64,000 nucleotides of DNA from Tubiluchus corallicola. Taxonomy: Eukaryota > Priapulida > Priapulimorpha > Priapulimorphida > Tubiluchidae. The position numbers and the translations under genes are program-made. The DNA lies in NCBI GenBank assembly GCA_030141605.1, contig JAQGDQ010000820.1, positions 27,812 through 91,811 on the forward strand, in the 5' to 3' direction. Below, piece by piece: positions 20,087 to 32,089 of this stretch (positions are counted from its first letter, which is position 1; each line of letters opens with the position of its first letter). Below the pieces are notes generated by a model. The model searched no databases, had not been told where the DNA came from, and was given only the letters and a program-made list of their open reading frames with translations.

Positions 20087-21900
20087 TCAGCGCACACAGT
20101 GTCAGCATCCACTACAAAACAAAAATGGACAGTGATCAACAATGTTATAAATAAACATAAAAATAAACAAAATAGGTTAAATGAACTTAAAATCAACAAT
20201 ACCACAATAACGAAACCCAAAGATATTGCGAATTTGTTAAATGAGACGTTTGTTAACCTCGGAAACTTTAATTTGCAGAATGATTATTCTGATACCATAA
20301 AAGACAAACTAGAAACTGTAGGACCTGCAAATAACCAATTTTCATTTTCCTGTGTTACTTTTGCTGATATTTTAAAAATAATAAATAATTTAGATGCCAA
20401 TAAAGGTAGTGGCACATCTGGCATACCAATAAAAGTTCTAAAGGACAGTATGCATTTAATTGCTCCACATATAACCTATATCACTAACCAAATAATAATG
20501 CGTGGCAAATTTCCTGATCAATGCAAAACAGCTAATATTACACCAATCCACAAAAAGAATGCTAAAGATGAACCAATAAATTACAGACCAGTATCAATAG
20601 TTCATTGTATGAGTAAAATTTGGGAAAGAGTAATCTAAGATCAAATTATTACATATGTCAATCAAAATGAACTCTTATCGAAACATCAATTCGGATTTAG
20701 AAAAAAAACATTCAACTGTCGATGCTATAATAAACGTAACTGAAAACTGGTGAGATAATTTTGATAAAAACAAATATGTGGCAGCAGCTTTTCTAGATTT
20801 AAGTAAAGCTTTCGACAGTTTAAATCACACACTACTATTAGATAATTTGAAAGAACTTGGATTTGAACAATCTGCATTAAAATTAATTAATGATTACCTA
20901 CAAAATAGAAAGCATCGGGTTAAAATAAACTCTACAACATTCTCAGATTGGGCTAACCTTCAACGAGGTATCCCGCAGGGCACACTGTTGGGACCTCTAC
21001 TGTTTAACCTTTACATCAACAATATTTCTAACGTTCTACAACATTCAAGTATTACGCAATATGCAGACGACACGACTATTTATCTGGCTCACGAGAATAT
21101 CAGCATTGCAAAACAGTACTTAGAAAGAGACATAAAGAATATCAACATGGCATTTAATTATTACAAACTAAAAATGAATAGTGACAAAACATAATTTATG
21201 GTATTATCCCCTACAATTAACAATACTGAAAATACAGCTGCTATATCCTTGCAAATAGAAAATGATGTTATCGTGCAGTCAAAAGTTGTTAATTTCTTAG
21301 GCGTTAAGTTGGACAACATGCTTACATGGGAAGAGCAGTTCATCAACATTTATAAAAAAATGGCATTAAGTACTTCGTACCTTCGACAAATCAGAGGACA
21401 GCTATCAAAACAAACAAAAATTCTAATTTACAAAACTTTAATTTTGCCCCATTATTTATATGCCTGCATACTGTACCAAAAAGTGAAAAGAGAGTCATAC
21501 ATCAAATTAAATGTACTTCAAAACTATGCTTTACGATTAGTTAATGGTCATTCTTTGAAATCATCTCACAATACAAGTAAATATTCTGCCACCTCTTTAA
21601 GAAACTCCATGAAAATCCCGATATTAGAAGCCCACGGAGATTATCAAACTCTCCTGTTTCTCTATAAATATATCAACAATATTAATTCTCCTTTCAAAAA
21701 CAATAAGCTCCCACTTCTTAAAAACCCCAGTATGAATAACAGAACACTAAATTTAAGAAACATTAGAACGAACAATCAATATGGAAAGAATTCCATTACT
21801 AAGCAAGCAATACAACTTTGGAATTCATTACCGACATCACTAAAACACAGCAGCTCTTTATCAATATTTTTATGTCTAAATTAAAAAAAGCATTTAATGA
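20087..21900 (+). pseudogene. 5'-truncated LINE with inactivated reverse transcriptase
   Basis: A non-LTR polymerase beginning in the segment just upstream of the RT domain (WTVINNVINKHKNK, then IANLLNETFVNLG). RT motifs follow in order: AAFLDLSKAFDSLNH (motif A, near 20790), RGIPQGTLLGPLLFNLYI (motif B), QYADDTTIY (catalytic motif C, intact), FLGVKLDNMLTWEEQF, and a C-terminal LWNSLPTSL. The copy is disabled by a TAA at 20636-20638, a frameshift in an A-run near 20705, a TGA near 20753 and a TAA at 21192-21194. The endonuclease is missing. It ends in a TAC microsatellite, a common 3' tail for CR1/Jockey-like elements. The few lesions and low divergence of motifs suggest a fairly young copy. 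Confidence 0.9.
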
Positions 21901-21989
21901 CTCGTTTTGAATATCCGACATACGAACACGATGATACTTACTCAAATCATAATTTCATTTTTCCTAGACCTTACTAAACTAGTTTATAT

Positions 21990-22003
21990 TTTACTACTAC
22001 TTA

Positions 22004-22080
<77 letters not shown>

Positions 22081-22132
22081 TTACTACTACTACTACTACT
22101 ACTACTATGCTGCTGCTGCTACTGCTGCTGCA
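21990..22132. repeat. (TAC)n then (TGC)n microsatellite
   Basis: About 115 bp of TAC repeats passing into TGC repeats directly after the LINE relic, probably the expanded 3' tail of the element. Confidence 0.95.
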
Positions 22133-22137
22133 GAGAA

Positions 22138-22200
22138 ACGCAGCCATAATCCATAATCCGCGAGCCACGAGGTGTTTTCGATCTTCCATAAGGTCACGTG
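22138..22200. repeat. Local duplication, copy 1 of 2
   Basis: Blocks cgcagccataatccataat and gagccacgaggtgt recur at 22366-22428 about 226 bp downstream with scattered differences, including ccataaggtcac versus cataaggcg at the end. Confidence 0.8.
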
Positions 22201-22260
22201 GTTCGCCTACTCTAGCTAATCTTAGACGATATTTTGACGTTGTTTCCATTGAATCCGTAC

Positions 22261-22333
22261 TTAATCTAAATCATCTTCCTCTCCCACACGTTTTTTCCAC
22301 AGTGCACCGTAGGCGTCATTAATTATAAACATG
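22261..22333. repeat. 73-bp direct repeat, right copy
   Basis: Identical to 20014-20086. After both copies the motif agtgtcag appears at the same distance (12th base), so homology continues weakly past the identical core. Confidence 0.95.
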
Positions 22334-22365
22334 CTTTTAACGCAAGTGTCAGTGTCACACAGACA

Positions 22366-22428
22366 AACGCAGCCATAATCCATAATACGTGAGCCACGAG
22401 GTGTCTCTTCCATCTTTCATAAGGCGTA
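22366..22428. repeat. Local duplication, copy 2 of 2
   Basis: Matches 22138-22200. Shows that the region around the LINE was already duplicated in tandem. Confidence 0.8.
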
Positions 22429-23730
22429 TATCATAATCCGCGATATGCTCCATACTGTGTAAACATAGTAAGACGTTTTGCCATAATCCATTTCGGTAAT
22501 AGACGTCTCTAATTATGTAGCATTACTGAAATGTTGTACGCGACATGCGTTCGACTTCGTTTTATCTGAAGAAAAATTAAAAATTCTTTCTGCTAAGCCA
22601 GCGTCTAAACATTAAGTAACTCGTATAATGATAATTAATAATAATATGACATGACGAAATGTGAAAAAATGAAACTTACATCTTTGCCTCATACCGGTGA
22701 CTCACTACTTTCATATCCTAACTGTGAAATGAGGCCAATGGCGTATTTCCTGACCTAGCTCACCTGTCTAAACTAGGAAAAACAAACACCAGGAGGCACC
22801 ACGTGCTTATATCCAAAACAAATGTCTTGCTTAAAAATTGCTTTTTAATGTTTATAAGACCATTCTGGTATGTTTGGTATGTTACCAAGTTGCGTTCTGT
22901 TTTGAATTCTTGTGATATAAATGAATTTTGTGCTTTGAAAACCACAAACGTGCTAATTACTGCATTAGAGAACAAAATCACCTTAATGAAATTAATAATC
23001 AAGTAGATTTCGCAATATGGCGTCTTACGTACCGCTCATGATGAGCCGACCGCGGATTACGACTGACGGCTTCCGGTAGGCAAGGCACGGTAGATGGAAG
23101 ATGACAAAGGCATTATTTGTGTGAGAGGGACCATTGGTCAGCGTATGTGACAGGGACCATTGGTCAGTCTTTTTTCTTTTTTCATGAGGTGGCCTTTTCT
23201 TCTCACGACTCACCCCTTATGAATTATGTCCTCTATTTGACACGTGCCTAAAAAAACTTTTTTACCCTATTTTTAGTTCGTTCTATTTGTAATTAGGGAG
23301 GCCATATTTTAATCTACTTCAAATTCGAATTTTGTAATTTGGTAAATTCTTATTCTTATTGTGTAATTTTCCATTTCCTTTCCGGTCTTTTTTGCTTATT
23401 CAGTTAGTTGGGCGATTGTTCGACCTTGGTCAATTGGTCAAGTAGTTGTTTGATTGGCTCGCTGAAGATTCTTCCATTCATTTTTTCTATATTTTTCTTC
23501 TTCTTTCACTGTTACTTGGTTCCATCCTACTCTCATTCCTGTCTACTCGTCTGTTTGTTTACTTCATTATTCAGTCCGTCAATCGTTTTTTAGGTCGTTA
23601 AACCTTTCACTCTGTCGTTCAGTTTGTCATTCCTTTCATCTTTTGTCTATCAATTTCATCATTCCTCTTCTTATATGTATGCGTTATGCGAAATTTAAAA
23701 TTTACCCAAATATTAGCGGCAAACATAATA
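22429..23730. other. No gene; degenerate TTC/ATTC-rich tract
   Basis: No coding signal. A local two-copy repeat (gagggaccattggtcag and cagggaccattggtcag, 31 bp apart) lies at 23127-23168. From about 23330 to 23680 the sequence is a degenerate pyrimidine-rich ATTC/GTTT-type low-complexity tract like that at 32460-32920. Confidence 0.45.
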
Positions 23731-23734
23731 AGAA

Positions 23735-23835
23735 TTGATCGTACCATGTGCTAGATGACCGAAGCTAGGCAACAGTGAAGCCGGTCAATTACTGGATGGG
23801 TGAATATCAGCTACAATTCTCACTCATGGTCATTT
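23735..23835 (+). repeat. 5S-derived SINE-like fragment
   Basis: Contains agatgaccgaagctaggcaa and, after a short gap, ggtcaattactggatgggtg, paralleling the 5S rRNA segments gatcaccgaagttaagcaa and ggttagtacttggatgggtg at nearly the same spacing. Flanking 5S parts are not recognisable. It may be the internal promoter of a 5S-related SINE. Confidence 0.45.
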
Positions 23836-24184
23836 CGTTCGCTATACTCAGTTTGGTCGTTTACTTCATTGTGGGGAATGCACACATATCACAAAGTGGC
23901 AGTGTCTCATTTCAGAGAATTAATCTTGTATGATTTAGGTTCCTGTATTGCCACACTGTTTATATTAAATATGTCCTGCCAGTGAATCCTGGCTCCTGGC
24001 TGTTTGTGTGCCCGGTTGAACAAAAAATGGGCTTGGTCAAATTTGCTGGAATTTATTTACAATTTATATCTAAATGTGTTTAAATAAAATTTACAAAGTG
24101 TCAAACAGAAAGCAAATAAATCAGTTTTATTTGTAATAAATGCTACATAATATGAGAATCGTTATTAGAAACCTTTACTTTCAG
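23836..24184. other. No recognised feature
   Basis: Spacer before the large satellite. No gene seen. Confidence 0.4.
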
Positions 24185-27100
24185 TTCATTGTTAATTTAC
24201 AGTGTCTACACAATAAGTTGCTGTCATAATCCAATGACGTCAGAATTCATTGTTAATTTACACTGTCTACACAGTTAGTAGCTGTCATAATCTAATGACG
24301 TCATGATGCATTGTTAATTTACACTGTCTACACAGTTAGTCGCTGTCATAATCCAATGACGTTAGAATTCATTGTTAATTTACACTGTCTACACAGTTAG
24401 TTGCTGTCATAATCCAATGACGTTAGAATTCATTGTTAATTTACACTGTCTACACAGTTAGTCGCTGTCATAATCCAATGACGTCAGAATTCATTGTTAA
24501 TTTACACTGTCTACACAGTTAGTCGCTGTCATAATCCAATGACGTTAGAATTCATTGTTAATTTACACTGTCTACACAGTTAGTCGCTGTCATAATCCAA
24601 TGATGTCAGAATTCATTGTTAATTTACACTGTCTACACAATTAGTAGCTGTCATAATCCAATGACGTCAGAATTCATTGTTAATTTACACTGTCTACACA
24701 GTTAGTAGCTGTCATAATCCAATGACGTCAGAGTTCATTGTTAATTTACACTGTCTACACAGTTAGTCGCTGTCATAATCCAATGACGTCAGAATTCATT
24801 GTTAATTTACACTGTCTACGCACTTAGTCGCTGTCATAATCCAATGACGTTAGAATTCATTGTTAATTTACACTGTCTACACAGTAAGTTGCTGTCATAA
24901 TCTAATGACGTCAGAATTCATTGTTAATTTACACTGTCTACACAGTTAGTCGCTGTCATAATCCAATGACGTCAGAATTCATTGTTAATTTACACTGTCT
25001 ACACAGTTAGTAGCTGTCATAATCCAATGACGTCATAATGCATTGTTAATTTACACTGTCTACACAGTTAGTTGCTGTCATAATCCAATGACGTCATAAT
25101 GCATTGTTAATTTACACTGTCTACACAGTTAGTAGCTGTCATAATCCAATGACGTCAGAATTCATTGTTAATTTACACTGTCTACACAGTTAGTCGCTGT
25201 CATAATCCAATGACGTCAGAATTCATTGTTAATTTACACTGTCTACACAGTTAGTCGCTGTCATAATCCAATGACGTCAGAATTCATTGTTAATTTACAC
25301 TGTCTACACAGTTTGTCGGTGCCATAATCCAATGATGTCAGAATTCATTGTTAATTTACACTGTCTACACAGTTAGTAGCTGCCATAATCCAATGACGTC
25401 ATATTGCATTGTTAATTTACACTGTCTACACAGTTAGTCGCTGTCATAATCCAATGATGTCAGAATTCATTGTTAATTTACACTGTCTACACAGTTAGTC
25501 GCTGTCATAATCCAATGACGTCAGAATTCATTGTTAATTTACACTGTCTACACAGTTAGTCGGTGCCATAATCCAATGACGTCATAATGCATTGTTAATT
25601 TACACTGTCTACACAGTTAGTAGCTGTCATAATCCAATGACGTCAGAATTCATTGTTAATTTACACTGTCTACACAGTTAGTAGCTGTCATAATCCAATG
25701 ACGTCAGAATTCATTGTTAATTTACACTGTCTACACAGTTAGTAGCTGTCATAATCCAATGACGTCAGAATTCATTGTTAATTTACACTGTCTACACAGT
25801 TAGTCGCTGTCATAATCCAATGACGTCAGAATTCATTGTTAATTTACACTGTCTACACAGTTTGTCGCTGTCATAATCCAATGACGTCAGAATTCATTGT
25901 TAATTTACACTGTCTACACAGTTAGTCGCTGTCATAATCCAATGACGTCAGAATTCATTGTTAATTTACACTGTCTACACAGTTAGTCGCTGTCATAATC
26001 CAATGACGTCAGAATTCATTGTTAATTTACACTGTCTACACAGTTAGTCGCTGTCATAATCCAATGACGTCAGAATTCATTGTTAATTTACACTGTCTAC
26101 ACAGTTAGTCGCTGTCATAATCCAATGACGTCAGAATTCATTGTTAATTTACACTGTCTACACAGTTAGTCGCTGTCATAATCCAATGACGTCAGAATTC
26201 ATTGTTAATTTACACTGTCTACACAGTTAGTCGCTGTCATAATCCAATGACGTCAGAATTCATTGTTAATTTACACTGTCTACACAGTTAGTCGCTGTCA
26301 TAATCCAATGACGTCAGAATTCATTGTTAATTTACACTGTCTACACAGTTAGTCGCTGTCATAATCCAATGACGTCAGAATTCATTGTTAATTTACACTG
26401 TCTACACAGTTAGTCGCTGTCATAATCCAATGACGTCAGAATTCATTGTTAATTTACACTGTCTACACAGTTAGTCGCTGTCATAATCCAATGACGTCAG
26501 AATTCATTGTTAATTTACACTGTCTACACAGTTAGTCGCTGTCATAATCCAATGACGTCATAATGCATTGTTAATTTACACTGTCTTCACAGTTAGTCGC
26601 TGTCATAATCCAATGATGTCAGAATTCATTGTTAATTTACACTGTCTACACAGTTAGTCGCTGTCATAATCCAATGACGTCAGAATTCATTGTTAATTTA
26701 CACTGTCTACAAAGTTAGTCGCTGTCATAATCCAATGACGTCAGAATTCATTGTTAATTTACACTGTCTACACAGTTAGTCGCTGTCATAATCCAATGAC
26801 GTCAGAATTCATTGTTAATTTACACTGTCTACACAGTTAGTCGCTGTCATAATCCAATGACGTCAGAATTCATTGTTAATTTACACTGTCTACACAGTTT
26901 GTTGCTGTCATAATCCAATGACGTTAGAATTCATTGTTAATTTACACTGTCTACACAGTTTGTCGCTGTCATAATCTAATGATGTCATAATGCATTGTTA
27001 ATTTACACTGTCTACACAGTTAGTAGCTGTCATAATCCAATGACGTCAGAATTCATTGTTAATTTACACTGTCGACACAGTTAGTCGCTGTCATAATCCA

Positions 27101-28905
27101 ATGACGTCAGAATTCATTGTTAATTTACACTGTCTACACAGTTAGTCGCTGTCATAATCCAATGACGTCATAATGCATTGTTAGTTTACACTGTCTACAC
27201 AGTTAGTCGCTGTCATAATCCAATGACGTCAGAATTCATTGTTAATTTACACTGTCTACACAGTTAGTCGCTGTCATAATCCAATGATGTCAGAATTCAT
27301 TGTTAATTTACACTGTCTACGCACTTAGTCGCTGTCATAATCCAATGACGTCAGAATTCATTGTTAACTTACACTGTCTACACAGTTAGTAGCTGTCATA
27401 ATCCAATGACGTCAGAATTCATTGTTAATTTACACTGTCTACACAGTTAGTCGCTGTCATAATCCAATGACGTCAGAATTCATTGTTAATTTACACTGTC
27501 TACACAGTTAGTCGCTGTCATAATCCAATGACGTTAGAATTCATTGTTAATTTACACTGTCTACACAGTTTGTCGCTGTCATAATCTAATGATGTCATAA
27601 TGCATTGTTAATTTACACTGTCTACACAGTTAGTCGCTATCATAATCCAATGATGTCAGAATTCATTGTTAGTTTACACTGTCTACACAGTTAGTCGCTG
27701 TCATAATCCAATGACGTTAGAATTCATTGTTAATTTACACTGTCTACACAGTTTGTCGCTGTCATAATCCAATGACGTTAGAATTCATTGTTAATTTACA
27801 CTGTCTACACAGTTAGTCGCTGTCATAATCCAATGACGTCAGAATTCATTGTTAATTTACACTGTCTACACAGTTAGTCGCTGTCATAATCCAATGACGT
27901 CAGAATTCATTGTTAATTTACACTGTCTACACAGTTAGTCGCTGTCATAATCCAATGATGTCAGAATTCATTGTTAATTTACACTGTCTACACAGTTAGT
28001 CGCTGTCATAATCCAATGACGTCATAATGCATTGTTAATTTACACTGTCTACACAGTTAGTCGCTGTCATAATCCAATGACGTCAGAATTCATTGTTAAT
28101 TTACACTGTCTACACAGTTAGTCGCTGTCATAATCCAATGACGTCAGAATTCATTGTTAATTTACACTGTCTACACAGTTTGTTGCTGTCATAATCCAAT
28201 GACGTTAGAATTCATTGTTAATTTACACTGTTTTCAAAGTTAGTCGCTGTCATAATCCAATGACGTCATAATGCATTGTTAATTTACACTGTCTTCACAG
28301 TTAGTCGCTGTCATAATCCAATGATGTTAGAATTCATTGTTAATTTACACTGTCTACACAGTAAGTTGCTGTCATAATCTAATGACGTCATAATGCATTG
28401 TTAATTTACACTGTCTACACAGTTAGTCGCTGTCATAATCCAATGATGTCAGAATTCATTATTAATTTACACTGTCTACACAGTTAGTCGCTGTCATAAT
28501 CCAATGATGTCAGAATTCATTGTTAATTTACACTGTCCACACAGTTTGTTGCTGTCATAATCCAATGACGTTAGAATTCATTGTTAATTTACACAGTTTT
28601 CAAAGTTAGTCGCTGTCATAATCTAATGACGTCATAATGCATTGTTAATTTACACAGTTTTCAAAGTTAGTCGCTGTCATAATCCAATGACGTTAGAATT
28701 CATTGTTAATTTACACTGTCTACACAGTAAGTTGCTGTCATAATCTAATGACGTCATAATGCATTGTTAATTTACACTGTCTACACAGTTAGTCGCTGTC
28801 ATGATCCAATGATGTCAGAATTCATTGTTAATTTACACTGTCTACACAGTTAGTAGCTGTCATAATCTAATGACGTCAGAATTCATTATTAATTTACACA
28901 GCTAA
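24185..28905. repeat. 61-bp satellite with CRE palindromes, about 77 copies
   Basis: The unit contains ttcattgttaatttacactg, tctacacagttagtcgctgt and cataatccaatgacgtcaga, at an exact 61-bp period. Most units carry TGACGTCA (consensus cAMP-response element) directly after a CCAAT pentamer. The main variants are TGATGTCA and TGACGTTA, and GAATTC alternates with AATGC after the site. Each unit also has a small hairpin ACTGT-ctac-ACAGT. Units in the centre (about 25.8-26.5 kb) are nearly identical and the right edge is diverged, as expected of unequal crossing-over. Confidence 0.98.
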
Positions 28906-29110
28906 CATGGCTAACCACCATCGTAAACTAGTGATGTCGGTGTTCATTGTTAGTTTACACTGTTTACACTGCCAGCCACCATCACAATTCAGTAACGTCA
29001 GAGTTCATTGTCCGGTTACATTGTTTACAACACAATCCAGTGACCTCACAGTACACTAATTGCTAGCTGCCATCATAAACCAGTGACGTCAGAATTCATT
29101 GTTGGTTTAC
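28906..29110. repeat. Diverged edge units of the 61-bp satellite
   Basis: Three or four strongly diverged units (ttcattgttagtttacactg, ttcattgtccggttacattg, ttcattgttggtttacattg) continue the array with many substitutions and shifted spacing. Confidence 0.85.
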
Positions 29111-29223
29111 ATTGTTCTCCTAGGGTGCGCATGGGCAATCCGGGTGCACCGGCTCGTAAACGACACTTCCACCCCACCTCTGTGTTGGCTCGAGCTCGTG
29201 GAAAACTTGGACTCTTTGTGGCG
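29073..29223 (-). CDS. Candidate alternative 3' exon of PDZ gene
   Basis: If the donor at 30488 of the PDZ exon is used, an acceptor ending aaactgcttag here would join in phase and give about 50 more residues (beginning ATKSPSFPRARANTEVGW) before a TGA inside satellite-derived sequence. The segment is richer in GC than its surroundings. Against it: a weak polypyrimidine tract, no recognisable domain, and no poly(A) signal before the satellite. The terminal exon at 30485-30685 is the better ending. Confidence 0.22.
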
Positions 29224-29479
29224 CTAAGCAGTTTCACATTTTCTAATTCATTTATCCTATGTAAATAAAAAAATGTTTAAACTTTTTTTAATTATTTAAG
29301 GAAGCCTAAAATTTATTTACAGGAAAAGCAATTTTATTTGAAAGAATTCAATAGTTTGTTAGTTTGGTCAGCAGCTTTATCACTTGGGTAATTGCTTATT
29401 TGTACGAGTGTTTGTTTGGTTTGTTGTTTGTTTCTTATTCAGCCAATTATCTGTCAGTTTACCATCCTGACAAAACAGT
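29224..29479. other. No recognised feature
   Basis: AT-rich, partly degenerate GTTT-type sequence. No gene seen. Confidence 0.4.
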
Positions 29480-30187
29480 GATGGCCATGATGATGACAAT
29501 GACAATGATCACAATGATCATGATGATGATGATCGATGATGATGACGATCGGTGATGGCGACGACAATGACGATGATGGTGATGATGGTGATGACAATGA
29601 TGATGATGACGACGATGATAATGATGCTGATGATAACAATGACGATGACGATGATGACGACGATGACGATGATGACAATGACAACAATGACGATGATGAT
29701 GACAAAAATGACGATGATGACGATGATGGTGATGATGATAATAATGACGACGACAATGATGATGATGATGATGACGACGATGACGATAATGATGATGACG
29801 ATGACGATGACGACGATGATGATGACAATGACAACAATGACGATGATGATGACAAAAATGACGATGATGACGATGATGGTGATGATGATAATAATGACGA
29901 CGACAATGATGATGATGATGATGACGACGATGACGATAATGATGATGACGATGACGATGACGACGATGATGATGATGATGATGATGATAACGATGATGAC
30001 GACGATGATGATGATGATGATGACGACGATGACGATAATGATGATGACGATGACGACGACGACGATGATGATGATGATGCCGATGATGACAATGATGACG
30101 ACGATGATGATGATGATGATGACAAAGATGATGCTGATGGTGATGATAATGATGATGACGATGATGATGATGATGATAACAAAGGAT
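29480..30187. repeat. (GAT/GAC)n trinucleotide array, about 700 bp
   Basis: Mixed GAT, GAC and AAT triplets leave several frames open on both strands (Asp-rich, Met-Thr, Ser and Ile/Val frames). A block of about 150 bp (gacaatgacaacaatgacga ... gacaaaaatgacgatgatga) is duplicated at about 29672 and 29822. No sign of a real gene. Confidence 0.97.
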
Positions 30188-30472
30188 GACAATGATTGTG
30201 ATCACACCATCTTCAAAAGACTGATTGTTGTTCTTTGCAGGTGTAGCAGACCTGAGAAGCAGACTTCTAAACTGACTATAATTATTGACTGAACTATAAA
30301 CGTGTTACACATTTTTGTGGGCAAAGCTGCAATAGCAAATGGAGCCAGAATCTCGCTTAATGGAGGAATAATTACAGGTCTGATACCTGACTACATTGCT
30401 TGATAATTCAAACATGGCCATCACATCATATAGTAGTTTCTACTGTTCCTGGAAGTAAGTTTAAAAAGTGAC
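30188..30472. other. 3' flank of PDZ gene
   Basis: No exon recognised. Downstream (minus-strand) flank of the PDZ gene if it ends at 30485. Confidence 0.4.
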
Positions 30473-30478
30473 TTTATT
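30473..30478 (-). terminator. Poly(A) signal AATAAA of PDZ gene
   Basis: On the minus strand AATAAA lies 6 bases after the TGA at 30485-30487. This supports the exon at 30485-30685 as terminal, with a very short 3'UTR. Confidence 0.5.
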
Positions 30479-30484
30479 CTATTC

Positions 30485-30685
30485 TCACCTCAGACAGGTG
30501 TCGCTGTGCGCGTCCATGTCTGACGGATACGAAGGCAGGTTATTCAGCTGGCTAGTTTGTGCCTGTCCACACCAGGTGCCACTGCGCTCGCGTGTAGGAA
30601 ACATCTTTCCTTTCGCATATTCCTGTATAGCTGTTCTTAGTTCTGGATATCTCCCTAACAGCAGCACAACGGGGCCACCTGTTGT
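30485..30685 (-). CDS. Two-PDZ protein, exon 9 (terminal)
   Basis: Acceptor ctcttttttcag. In phase with exon 8 it encodes 66 residues. The first part (TTGGPVVLLLGRYPELRTAI) is the last beta strand and the C-terminal extension of PDZ2. The rest is polar and ends SDMDAHSDTCLR at TGA. The stop overlaps a good donor (CTGAG|GTGAGA, exon end 30489), so the exon can either terminate translation or splice on. The AATAAA just downstream favours termination. The assembled protein is then 308 residues (289 from the second possible start). Confidence 0.75.
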   Translation of the reverse strand, partial: TTGGPVVLLLGRYPELRTAIQEYAKGKMFPTRERSGTWCGQAQTSQLNNLPSYPSDMDAHSDTCLR

Positions 30686-30689
30686 CTGA

Positions 30690-31090
30690 AAAAAGAGTTT
30701 CTTTAAAAAGGAGAAAGAGAACAAGGGAAAATGAGACTGAATGTTCTGATGTTATTATTATTTACAATTTTGTTAGAATAATCAAGAGAAACATTCGAAT
30801 GTGGAACTGCTTGACAGCGTATGATTCTATTTTTATATTAATATTTGATACGTAATTTTTATTTAAAACAAAAATATTAAAATAAAAAATATTTAAGAGA
30901 AAGTATAAAATTTATAGCACAGAATAAAATTTACAGATAAAAATGACTAGTTAACAGATTAGTGTTAAAAGTAAAAACTGCAAACGCAACTTACACAGAT
31001 AAATGATTAGTGAGATCTGGACCTTTTAACCGTTTTTAAAAAGTTTGTTACTATGAGCACAGACCAAGGAGGCACCACTCACAGACCCAG
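30690..31090. other. PDZ-gene intron 8, non-repetitive part
   Basis: AT-rich intronic sequence upstream of exon 9 on the minus strand. No feature seen. Confidence 0.5.
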
Positions 31091-31093
31091 GCA

Positions 31094-31412
31094 GGTAGGT
31101 AGGTAGGTAGGTAGGTAGGTAGGTAGGTAGGTAGGTAGGTAGGTTGGTAGGTAAGTAGGTAGGTAGGTATGTAGGTAGGTAGGTAGGTAGGTAGGTAGGA
31201 AGGTAGGAAGGTAGGTAGGTAGGTAGGTAGGTAGGTAGGTAGGAAGGTAGGTAGGTAGGAAGGTAGGTAGGTAGGTAGGAAGGTAGGTAGGTAGGTAGGT
31301 AGGCAAGCAGGCAGGCAGGCAGGCAGGCAGGCAGGTAGGTTGGTAGGTAGGTAGGAAGGTAGGTAGGTAGGAAGGTAGGTAGGTAGGAAGGTAGACAGAG
31401 AGGCAGGTAGGT
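31094..31412. repeat. (TAGG)n microsatellite
   Basis: About 320 bp of TAGG with AAGG, TTGG and GCAG interruptions, in intron 8 of the PDZ gene. The open minus-strand frame of Tyr-Leu-Pro-Thr repeats is a by-product. Confidence 0.97.
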
Positions 31413-31424
31413 AGTTAATTAGGT

Positions 31425-31700
31425 AGGTGGGTGCAGTAGGCATTAGCTAGGCAATAGGTAGATAGGTTAGTAAGTGGGTAAGTAGTGGGATTTAAAATAC
31501 AGTAGGCACTAGCTAGGTAATAGGTAGATAGGTTAGTAAGTGGGTAGGTAGTGGAATTTAAAATACAGTAGGCACTAGCTAGGTAATAGGTTGACAGGTT
31601 AGTAAGTGGGTAAGTAGTGGGATTTAAAATACAGTAGGCACTAGCTAGGCAATAGGTAGATAAGTTAGTAAGTGGGTAGGTAGTGGGATTTACTTTAATT
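31425..31700. repeat. 66-bp minisatellite x4
   Basis: The unit contains gtaggcactagctaggtaat and aggttagtaagtgggta and recurs at 31436, 31502, 31568 and 31634. It is adjacent to the TAGG array and probably derived from it. Confidence 0.9.
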
Positions 31701-32089
31701 TCTAGCAATAAAAATTCTAGTAAAAGTTAAACAATTTATCTTTGCTTATATTTTACATATTTTTATACTACGTAAAATGTAACTAAAAATCACGATTATT
31801 GCCTCCGGGTTTTTTATTTTCAAGTTGTTATTTTTTCCCGACGTAGCGCTTAATTAGTTACTGATTTTTTCATTCACCTGAATTTTGCTACAGGAAAACT
31901 TTTACACTAACCTTAACATTAACACCTGCTCAAAAAATCCTAGCATGATTGATGTGTGAGAACCACGTTCGCTTATATAGCATGTTTGTCCGATTCTGTT
32001 TGTGGTGTACTAGTGTTTAAGTTCAAATGAACAAAAGTATGAAAACAAGAAAGCTACATCCTACACATTAAATAAATCTGAGATGTCAC
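31700..32089. other. PDZ-gene intron 8, no feature
   Basis: AT-rich intronic sequence with no recognised element. Confidence 0.45.

Noticed and set aside
24185-28905. CRISPR-like repeat-spacer structure with a 61-bp period
   Set aside because: The whole 61-bp unit is conserved. There are no variable spacers and no cas genes.
29083-29268. Plus-strand 61-codon frame with an Arg-rich segment
   Set aside because: Begins inside diverged satellite and has no domain. The opposite strand is kept only as a weak alternative exon.
29454-30292. Five overlapping open frames of 217-248 codons (poly-Ser, His/Arg-rich, Ile/Val, Asp-rich, Met/Thr)
   Set aside because: They are different frames of one GAT/GAC triplet array. 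Triplet repeats keep frames open on both strands, and none has a start context, domain or splice evidence.
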